DNA of 11,683 bases from Chloroflexota bacterium (GTDB lineage Bacteria; Chloroflexota; Dehalococcoidia; GIF9; UBA5629). Under the pieces are notes generated by a model. It saw only the letters and a program-made list of their open reading frames with translations. It was not told where the DNA came from and ran no database searches. The translations under genes were made by a program, and so were the position numbers. The stretch covers positions 1 to 11,683 of the forward strand of contig JAPLHJ010000084.1 of the NCBI GenBank assembly GCA_026389675.1, given 5' to 3'. Positions 5,526-10,600 of this stretch are shown one piece after another (the first letter of the stretch is position 1; each line of letters opens with the position of its first letter).

Positions 5526-5765
5526 ATGAACAACTTACTAATTCTGGTAGTAAGAAACTTAGTGATTCTTGTCGTTGGAAAAATTGTTAGGAAATGGGCA
5601 AATAGACCTACTATTTTGGATAAGTTCCAAGCAGGGGAGTTAATTATCTCAGGCAAGCAGACAAGCCTTGAGAAGTATCTTGAGAAAGTAAATAAAAATG
5701 GGATAGTTTATATGCCAAAAGGTTATAAAATGGAAGAGGGGCGCCTTATAAAGATAGATCAGTGA
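5526..5765 (+). CDS. 79-residue membrane-anchored protein, function unknown
   Basis: Starts at ATG 5526 with AGAGGTGTGAG just upstream as Shine-Dalgarno. Residues 1-19 (NNLLILVVRNLVILVVGKI) form one hydrophobic segment interrupted by Arg. A short basic stretch (VRKWANRP) follows, then a soluble part of about 50 residues containing FQAGELIISGKQTSLEKYL and GIVYMPKGYKMEEG. The spacing suggests a small cytoplasmic domain tethered to the membrane, but no family is recognised. It is the last cargo gene before the right end, 122 bp after the Nudix stop, and is flanked by direct copies of a degenerate repeat (5476-5514, 5816-5856). Codon use is AT-rich. No separate promoter stands out. Confidence 0.6.
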   Translation: MNNLLILVVRNLVILVVGKIVRKWANRPTILDKFQAGELIISGKQTSLEKYLEKVNKNGIVYMPKGYKMEEGRLIKIDQ

Positions 5766-5815
5766 ACTTGTGTTTTCAAGAAGACTATGGGTCTATAGCT
5801 GGACACAAAAGGTTA

Positions 5816-5856
5816 GGACAACGGTGACCTGTAAAATTTCATACTGTCCTGAAAAC
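5816..5856. repeat. Degenerate repeat downstream of the 79-residue gene, copy 2
   Basis: Counterpart of 5476-5514. The sequence continuing to 5870 (CTGAATGACCGGGCG) is identical to 4042-4056, linking this module to the one preceding the promoter repeat at 4060. Confidence 0.6.
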
Positions 5857-5895
5857 TGAATGACCGGGCGGATATCTGCCCCATCTCCAAACTCT

Positions 5896-5964
5896 AATTT
5901 TGCCACACGTATTGAAATTGAGATATTAACTTCCTCAAGGTAATCATCAAACCCCAGACAGAGG
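5896..5964. repeat. Degenerate 69-bp repeat, copy 2
   Basis: Ungapped match to 3266-3334 (54 of 69). It contains the shared run AACCCCAG near its right end. It lies between the 5816 module and the right tandem 11-mers. Confidence 0.65.
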
Positions 5965-5996
5965 TAATTGGCCCACGTTCAAACCGAAGTTAAAGT

Positions 5997-6018
5997 TTTG
6001 CTAATAATTTGCTAATAA
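5997..6018 (+). repeat. Tandem 11-bp repeat, candidate recombinase arm site (right)
   Basis: Two perfect copies of TTTGCTAATAA lie head to tail (5997-6007, 6008-6018), in the same orientation as the pair at 2179-2200 and 117 bp inside the right attachment repeat. Including flanking bases, 23 of 24 positions are shared with the left pair. Confidence 0.6.
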
Positions 6019-6041
6019 ACTGATTAAAACGGGTTGTTACC
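6013..6041. repeat. Degenerate 29-bp repeat, copy 2
   Basis: Right-end counterpart of 5401-5429, overlapping the last bases of the second 11-mer. Confidence 0.45.
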
Positions 6042-6135
6042 AAAGAGTATTCCACACTCAAATAGTAACTTTGGCAATTAACACAAAGGTTCTAAATTGA
6101 ACGTACAATGATAGATTGGGACAACTACTAACAGA

Positions 6136-6175
6136 TTTCAAGACCGTCACCATCGTCCACTCGGTCACCCCTCCA
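6136..6175 (-). pseudogene. Attachment repeat attR: orphan 5' half of tRNA-Ser
   Basis: Forty bases identical to 2077-2116: the minus strand reads one base plus tRNA-Ser positions 1 to about 39, stopping just after the UGA anticodon, then unrelated island sequence. It cannot make a tRNA. By geometry this is the ancestral chromosomal 5' half, still joined to its native upstream DNA (6176 onward). Transcription from the original tRNA promoter would now run into the island. Confidence 0.9.
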
Positions 6176-6452
6176 GAACAGGTTTTGAAGCAGAATCCGG
6201 TGTTTCCGCAAAGGTCATCAGTTGACATAAACTAAAAAAGCAAGCAGATCGCTAACCGAATTCTTCAACTGCTTCATCAGACCGTTTATTATAGTTATTG
6301 GTGAAGGACTCGTCAAAGCTTTTGGCCGCCGCAGCCTGCGAGACCGGTTGCCGCTATCAGGACGCAAGGGCTTATTTTTCGGGCACTGAGTGATAATAGT
6401 CGTGATCCACAGTTCCTGCCCGGCCTTGCTTCACGGCCTCTTCAGGTTAGAT
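6176..6452. other. Intergenic region upstream of the former tRNA-Ser; possible structured RNA
   Basis: No convincing gene. Inverted repeats are present: GCCTGCG (6334-6340) with CGCAAGGGC (6363-6371, two bases bulged), followed on the plus strand by TTATTTTT; and GGGCA-CTG (6381-6388) with CAG-TTCC-TGCCC (6410-6421). On the minus strand AAGCAG/CTGCTT (6242-6274) precedes a run of six T, a weak terminator-like signal. Short open minus-strand stretches exist, one with a lipobox-like LAGC, but none has a start or sustained coding character. Native promoter elements of the tRNA-Ser should lie near 6176-6230 on the minus strand; only a weak TTGCGG -35-like hexamer is seen. Confidence 0.4.
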
Positions 6453-6487
6453 ATAAAAACAGGGAAGCATACTATGCTCCCCTGTTT
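6453..6487 (-). terminator. Intrinsic terminator of the minus-strand operon
   Basis: The minus-strand RNA forms a 13-bp stem, AACAGGGGAGCAU with AUGCUUCCCUGUU (one G-U pair), closing a three-base loop and followed by five U (plus-strand A run 6455-6459). It lies 45 bp past the stop of the frameshifted gene at 6532. The stem is nearly symmetrical and might also slow plus-strand transcription. Confidence 0.85.
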
Positions 6488-6531
6488 CACTTAGCACACC
6501 TGGTTTAAGCGGCCGATACCAGCCCGACGGG

Positions 6532-6967
6532 CTACTGTACCACCGTGACCAGTACGGCCCCGCTGAACGGTGTACCGTTCTTCAGTTTGCCGCTGATCAG
6601 GGCAGTTGTATCGCCCGGCTTGAGGTCTAATTTCGACTTGTCGAATACCAGCACCAGGTTGCCGTTGACATCGTATGACCAGTACTCCAGCAACGCCCCG
6701 GCGAAGGTCATGCTTGACGGATCAATCTTGGCGGCATCCGGACCCGAGAACACTACGGTGGTCATTCCGGCGGTCCCCAGAGCTATAGCCTCGGGGACAG
6801 TAAGGGGTGCCTCCTCCTCCGCCACCGCCGCCGCCATATGCGCCCCGTACACTGGCCGGTATGCCCGTCATGGGCACTGTCAGGAAGACCAGAACCATGA
6901 TAGCCGTTGCAGCCACCACCGGCACGATGTATTGCTTTATCCATTTGCTATCATTCACGCCATTCAT
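6532..6967 (-). pseudogene. Membrane-anchored glycine-linker protein, frameshifted in the Gly tract
   Basis: Two overlapping minus-strand frames look like one gene. The first starts at ATG 6965-6967, five bases after AGGAGGG, and gives MNGVNDSKWIKQY, a membrane span (IVPVVAATAIMVLVFLTV) and a linker ending in nine glycines. After this tract its codons become meaningless (RGYSSGDRRND). The second frame, one base on, continues sensibly from APLTVPEAIALGTAG to TAG near 6532. It holds IDPSSMTFAG, DVNGNLVLVFDKSKL, LKPGDTTALISGKL and NGTPFSGAVLVTVV, a small beta domain with a D-V-N-G motif seen in surface proteins. A +1 shift within about 6810-6825 (a GGN tract followed by ACCCCT) would join them into about 144 residues. 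It could be a real pseudogene, an assembly indel, or programmed slippage. It is last in the minus-strand run, before the terminator. Confidence 0.7.
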
Positions 6968-7103
6968 ATTCTCCCTCCTGGTAACCGGCTTCATACCTGT
7001 CAAATAATCCTACAAGCTTATTATCCGCTTAATCCTCGTTAAAGTCAAGCGTTAACGTTCTATGATTTTGTCACCGTTTAATAGGTTGATCCGACCTTGA
7101 TTA

Positions 7104-8153
7104 TTAATCGGGGCCCCACCAGCGGTGGGGGAAGAGTTTCTTAAGCAGGGCGTCGCCTGCTCCAACGGGCTTGAGTCCGAGAGCGCGCATATCGGCATCG
7201 AGCATGACCTTCACCAAATCCGCAAATTTGACCTGCGGCGACCAACCCAGTTCCTTATGGGCTCGCGCGGGATCGGCGCATAGCTCATCGACCTCGGTGG
7301 GGCGCAGGTAGCGCGGATCAGTCTTAAGGTATTTGCTCCAGTCGAGCCCGGCATAGGTGAAGGCGGCCTCGATGAACTCCCGGACGCTATGCTGCTCGCC
7401 GGTACCCACCACGTAATCAACGGGGATCCCGGTTTGCAGCATCTTCCACATCAGTTCGACGTACTCGGGGGCATAGCCCCAGTCGCGCTTTGCCTCCATG
7501 TTGCCCATGGTTATATAGTCGAGCTTGCCTGCCAGGATCTGGGCTATGCCAAGAGTGACCTTGCGGGTGATGAAGTTCTCGCCGCGGCGGGGGGATTCGT
7601 GATTGAAGAGTATGCCGTTGCAGGCAAAGAGATTGTAGGCCTCGCGGTAGTTGACCACTGTCCAGTAGCCAAAGAGTTTGGCGGCGGCGTAGGGGCTGCG
7701 GGGGTGGAAGGGCGATCTTTCGTCCTGGCGAGGCTGGCTGACCTTGCCGTAAAGTTCGGAGGTGGAGGCCTGGTAAAAGCGGGCCTTGACTTTGGTCTCG
7801 CGGATGGCGTCGAGCAGGCGCAGCACGCCCAGGCCGTCAACCTCGGCGCTGTACTCGGGTACCTCGAAGGAGATTTGCACGTGGCTCTGGGCGGCCAGGT
7901 TGTATATCTCTTCGGGCTGCACCTTCTCCAGCACGCGGTTGAGGTTGGAGGAATCAGTCATGTCGCCGTAATGCAGGAAAAGGCGCTCCTTGCGCTCGTC
8001 TTGGCCGAACCTGATGTGGTCAAGGCGGGTGGTATGGAAGCTGCTGGCGCGGCGGACGATGCCGTGCACCTCGTAACCCCTGGAGAGCAGGAACTCGGCC
8101 AAGTAGGAGCCGTCCTGACCGCTGATGCCGGTTATCAGGGCTTTTTTCAACAT
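7104..8153 (-). CDS. gmd: GDP-mannose 4,6-dehydratase
   Basis: The 349-residue protein, normal length for the family, is an extended short-chain dehydrogenase. The NADP-binding loop is G9-x2-G12-x2-G15 (TGISGQDGSYLAE). Residues R34-R35-A-S37 after the second strand fit binding of the NADP phosphate. The active site shows T131 and E133 (ASTSELYG) and Y155-x3-K159 (SPYAAAK), and the substrate region has FNHESPRRGENFITRK. It converts GDP-mannose to GDP-4-keto-6-deoxymannose, the branch point to fucose, rhamnose and related sugars for glycans. ATG 8153 has a GAGG six bases upstream. It follows the paralogue by 58 bp on the same strand, so both are probably one transcript. The end of the gene carries a CCCCACC/GGTGGGG hairpin (7114-7130) without a U tract. 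Confidence 0.95.
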   Translation of the reverse strand: MLKKALITGISGQDGSYLAEFLLSRGYEVHGIVRRASSFHTTRLDHIRFGQDERKERLFLHYGDMTDSSNLNRVLEKVQPEEIYNLAAQSHVQISFEVPEYSAEVDGLGVLRLLDAIRETKVKARFYQASTSELYGKVSQPRQDERSPFHPRSPYAAAKLFGYWTVVNYREAYNLFACNGILFNHESPRRGENFITRKVTLGIAQILAGKLDYITMGNMEAKRDWGYAPEYVELMWKMLQTGIPVDYVVGTGEQHSVREFIEAAFTYAGLDWSKYLKTDPRYLRPTEVDELCADPARAHKELGWSPQVKFADLVKVMLDADMRALGLKPVGAGDALLKKLFPHRWWGPD

Positions 8154-8175
8154 ATCATTCCTCTCTTTTCCGTGG

Positions 8176-8197
8176 GGGCGTACCTCCAGGTGCGCCC
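8176..8197 (-). other. Intercistronic hairpin between the two dehydratase genes
   Basis: GGGCGCACC and GGUACGCCC (minus strand) pair over nine positions with one G-U and a four-base loop, lying between the paralogue stop and the gmd Shine-Dalgarno. There is no U tract, so it is more likely an mRNA-stability or translation-tuning element than a terminator. A second small stem (GGGTGG/CCACCC) spans the upstream stop codon. Confidence 0.4.
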
Positions 8198-8211
8198 GCA
8201 GATTCGGGTGG

Positions 8212-9240
8212 TTAAAAACCCACCCCTACGTTGGCGGTATCGTCATCCCAGGGGAAGATTTCTCCCTTGAGATGGCGCTGCCAGCGGGCCAGATCCTCAC
8301 TGACCATGATCTCCACGAGCTTATCAAATTTGACGCGCGGCTGCCAGCCGAGGACTTTCTTAGCCTTGCTGTAACCGCCCAGGGCAAAGGGGACATCCAC
8401 CGGCCTGAGTAAACCCGCTTCGGTTTTAACATATTTGGCCCAGTCCAGGCCGGCGGCAGTGAATGCTTTTACTACGAATTCCTTTACGCTGTGCCACTGG
8501 CCGGTGGCGATGATGTAGTCATCGGGCTTTCCTTGCTGGAGCATGCGCCAGGCGGCATCCACGTATTCGGGCGCGTAGCCCCAGTCCCTCCTGGAATCCA
8601 GGTTACCAAGCCTGAGTTCTCCCTCCACGCCGAGCGCTATCCTGGCCGCGGCGTTGGTTATCTTGCGTGTGACGAAGTTGAGGCCGCGCAGCGGGGATTC
8701 GTGGTTGAACATGATGCCGTTGCAGACGAAAAGGCCGAAATCCTCACGGTACACCTCGCCCAGCCAGTGGGCATAAAGCTTGGCCACGGCGTAGGGATTG
8801 GCGGGGTGGACGGGCATGTCTTTGGCCAGGCGCCTGATTTTGCCGTAGCCGAAGATCTCCACGGTAGAGGCCTGGTAAACCCTGATCTGCTTGTCGGTAC
8901 TAATGACGGCCTCCAGCAGCCGGGCGAAGCCGAGGCCGGTTATGTTGCCATACTCGACGGGACTCTGGAAGGAGGCGCCGGGCGCGCTCTGGGCGGCCAG
9001 GTTGTATATCTCATGGGGACGGCTCTGCTCTACGGCGCTCTGCAGCGAGGCCGCATCTGCCATATCGGCCTGGAGCAGGGTGATTTTGTCGTAGATGCCG
9101 AGGTACTTAAGCCGCCAGCAGGCCTGCGGGGCTATGCTGAGGTCGCAGCCGAAGACTTCATAGCCTTTATCCAGCAGCAGGGAGGAGAGGTAGGCCCCGT
9201 CCTGCCCGGCCACACCGGTAATCAACGCTCTCTTAGTCAT
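8212..9240 (-). CDS. GDP-mannose 4,6-dehydratase paralogue (NAD-type motif)
   Basis: I choose ATG 9238-9240 (MTKRALITG), which gives 342 residues and puts the G9-x2-G12-x2-G15 loop where relatives have it. The frame is open to a TTG at 9309, but no candidate has a Shine-Dalgarno. Active-site residues are T126 and E128 (ASTVEIFG) and Y150-x3-K154 (NPYAVAK), and FNHESPLRGLNFVTRK and RRDWGYAPEYVDAAWRML match the dehydratase family. Strand 2 ends FGCDLS with Asp33 where gmd next door has Arg-Arg, which usually means NAD rather than NADP. It may be a true GDP-mannose dehydratase of the second subgroup, or act on the product of gmd, for example as a 4-keto reductase or epimerase; active-site conservation favours dehydratase. 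It is first in the minus-strand run. The upstream gap to 9458 is AT-rich with no clear promoter. Confidence 0.85.
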   Translation of the reverse strand: MTKRALITGVAGQDGAYLSSLLLDKGYEVFGCDLSIAPQACWRLKYLGIYDKITLLQADMADAASLQSAVEQSRPHEIYNLAAQSAPGASFQSPVEYGNITGLGFARLLEAVISTDKQIRVYQASTVEIFGYGKIRRLAKDMPVHPANPYAVAKLYAHWLGEVYREDFGLFVCNGIMFNHESPLRGLNFVTRKITNAAARIALGVEGELRLGNLDSRRDWGYAPEYVDAAWRMLQQGKPDDYIIATGQWHSVKEFVVKAFTAAGLDWAKYVKTEAGLLRPVDVPFALGGYSKAKKVLGWQPRVKFDKLVEIMVSEDLARWQRHLKGEIFPWDDDTANVGVGF

Positions 9241-9458
9241 ATCGTTAAATCTGGCAGCGGCTAAATGGTAAGCCATGGGAATAAGGCTGTCAATGCCACG
9301 GACTATCAAATCATATAGGAACTTGAATTGCGTGAGGTCTTTGTATATGATTACGGCGTTAGTTGAATGATGACCTATGCGACCTAAGCATGTAATAGGT
9401 ATATGAACTATATATATGATATATGTTGCAACGCGGCTGAGGAACAGTCAATAGCCTG

Positions 9459-10241
9459 ATGCAGGACGACACAAAGCAGCTGAAGGGGAGGGCCAGCCTT
9501 TTTCCATATTGGCTGGGACTGGTGGCCCTGACCGCGGCCGAGGTGCTGACGGTCTACCTCCAGCTTATGACAGGGATTATCTGCCACGGCATACTGCTGG
9601 TGGTCTTCATTGTCCAGGCTGCCCTGGCGCCAGACCAGGCGCAGCGCAACCTGTTTATGGTGCTCTGCCTGGCCCCGTTGATACGCATACTCAGCCTCTC
9701 CATGCCGCTCGCGCCCATACCGCAAATCTACTGGTACCTGCTCATCTACGGACCGCTTCTGGCGGCCGTCATCGTAGTCATGCTCAATACGGGCCTGGCC
9801 CCGCGTGATGTCGGACTGGTCAGCAAAGGATGGCTGCTGCAGGCCGTCCTGGGCATCGCAATAGGACTGGGATTAGGCGTCCTGGAATACGTCATACTCA
9901 GACCAGTGCCCCTGGCCAGCAGTTTCACCCTGCAGGGCGTGCTGGCGCCGGCTCTGATCCTGACGGCAACCACCGGCTTCGTGGAGGAACTGATCTTCCG
10001 CGGGGTGATGCAGACGCTCTCGGACAGGGTGATGGGTCTGTGGAGCGTACTCTATGTAAGCCTGATATTCGCGGTGCTGCATATTGGGCACTACTCGATG
10101 TTGGACGTGGCCTTCGTTTTCCTGGTGGCGCTGCTCTTCACGGCCATGGTAAAAAAATCAGGGTCACTCCTCGGAGTGACCCTTGCGCACGGTATAGCCA
10201 ATTCTATGCTCTATTGCGTGATGCCCTTTATCCTATCCTAA
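9459..10241 (+). CDS. CPBP-family intramembrane metalloprotease (CAAX/Abi type)
   Basis: The 260-residue membrane protein has about eight hydrophobic segments. The C-terminal half carries the CPBP/Abi motifs: E176-E177-x3-R181 (FVEELIFRG), H208 (FAVLHIGH) and H244-x3-N248 (LAHGIANSM), which in Rce1-like enzymes form the glutamate/histidine active site in the membrane. Bacterial members process or bind membrane peptides, and many sit in immunity or peptide-secretion loci; no peptide substrate gene is visible here. ATG 9459 lacks a good Shine-Dalgarno (a GAGGA is about 18 bases away), and an in-frame TGA just upstream excludes a longer form. It is divergent from the dehydratase operon, with an AT-rich gap between them, and overlaps the convergent 88-residue gene by nine bases. 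Confidence 0.88.
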   Translation: MQDDTKQLKGRASLFPYWLGLVALTAAEVLTVYLQLMTGIICHGILLVVFIVQAALAPDQAQRNLFMVLCLAPLIRILSLSMPLAPIPQIYWYLLIYGPLLAAVIVVMLNTGLAPRDVGLVSKGWLLQAVLGIAIGLGLGVLEYVILRPVPLASSFTLQGVLAPALILTATTGFVEELIFRGVMQTLSDRVMGLWSVLYVSLIFAVLHIGHYSMLDVAFVFLVALLFTAMVKKSGSLLGVTLAHGIANSMLYCVMPFILS

Positions 10242-10499
10242 GATCTCGAATATTTTGAGGGCAACTATGATGGCGAAGCTCACAACCAGTGGTACGATGC
10301 TGATATTGAGGCAGCGGCTGATCAGACGCTGTCGGCTTCCGTCGGAAGCCCCCACCAACTCCTTGGTGGTCAGCATGCCGATGAGCAGCAACACGGCAAA
10401 AATGCTGATGCCGGCGCCTATGCCCAGCGCAGCTATGCTGGTAATGCTGGTGACAGACGTTACGGTTGTAATCGTGCTAACTGTTACGGTTGATACCAT
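10233..10499 (-). CDS. Small two-span membrane protein with Thr/Val/Ser-rich N-terminus
   Basis: The 88-residue protein starts at ATG 10497-10499 with GGCGGAG seven bases upstream. The first 22 residues are nearly all Val, Thr, Ser and Ile with a T-V-x-T rhythm (MVSTVTVSTITTVTSVTS). One membrane span follows at about 23-43 (AALGIGAGISIFAVLLLIGML), then a polar loop TTKELVGASDGSRQRL and a second span at about 66-85. I recall similar uncharacterised proteins from Chloroflexota, sometimes in several copies, but cannot give a function. A perfect sigma70 promoter lies 73-101 bp upstream, so expression may be high and constitutive. It is convergent with the CPBP protease and their ends overlap. Confidence 0.75.
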   Translation of the reverse strand: MVSTVTVSTITTVTSVTSITSIAALGIGAGISIFAVLLLIGMLTTKELVGASDGSRQRLISRCLNISIVPLVVSFAIIVALKIFEILG

Positions 10500-10571
10500 T
10501 TGTCTCTCCGCCCTTTAGCGCCTGATTCTAATAGTTTACCTTTCCCATCGGTTATGATATATTGATGCCCT

Positions 10572-10600
10572 ATTATATGGTATAAAAAGTGCTTTGTCAA
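10572..10600 (-). promoter_or_regulatory. Perfect consensus sigma70 promoter
   Basis: On the minus strand TTGACA (10595-10600), a 17-bp spacer and TATAAT (10572-10577) match the consensus at all 12 hexamer positions. The start would be near 10565, giving about 65 nt of leader to the gene at 10499. Confidence 0.9.

Larger units (their letters stand above)
5793..5978 (-). pseudogene. Open minus-strand stretch, possible decayed gene end shared with 3266-3334
   Basis: A stop-free minus-strand stretch of 61 codons ends at TAG 5793-5795; an in-frame TGA closes it upstream and no start codon is usable. It reads WANYLCLGFDDYLEEV, then ISISIRVAKLEFG, then IRPVIQFSGQYEIL. The first part matches the minus-strand reading of 3266-3334 with both synonymous and conservative changes. 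The 'RPVIQ' part also has a broken counterpart at about 4020-4056. This fits relics of one gene end that was duplicated through the island, but no protein family is recognised and chance openness in a repeat is possible. Confidence 0.25.
2077..6175. mobile_element. tRNA-Ser-integrated genomic island, about 4.1 kb, degraded
   Basis: The island is bounded by a perfect 40-bp direct repeat (2077-2116 and 6136-6175) that equals the 5' half of the tRNA-Ser gene. A tyrosine recombinase gene directly beside the intact tRNA is the classic layout of an integrative element. Inside the repeats the DNA is visibly AT-richer than the flanks and carries small cargo genes of unrecognised type plus a Nudix hydrolase. 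No replication, conjugation or excisionase gene is visible. The integrase is truncated by an IS3-family remnant, so self-mobilisation is unlikely unless it is supplied in trans. Repeated degenerate modules between cargo genes suggest successive insertions or internal duplication. Confidence 0.88.

Noticed and set aside
2077..6175. CRISPR array or integron in the repeat-rich island
   Set aside because: Repeats are degenerate, unequal in length and irregularly spaced; there are no regular spacers, cas genes or integron-type integrase.
6310..6365. Minus-strand lipobox-like peptide ending LAGCGGQKL
   Set aside because: No start codon, ends five residues after the Cys, and neighbouring phases are equally open.
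6300..6400. Riboswitch-like pieces: a B12-box-like GCGAGACCGGTTGCC and a c-di-GMP-like GGACGCAAGGGC
   Set aside because: Only isolated fragments match, in the wrong order and without the rest of either consensus; no regulated gene lies downstream on that strand.
7389..8270. 293-codon plus-strand frame opposite gmd, and the similar 257-codon frame at 8491-9264
   Set aside because: Both are antisense shadows of the two dehydratase genes caused by high GC at third positions.
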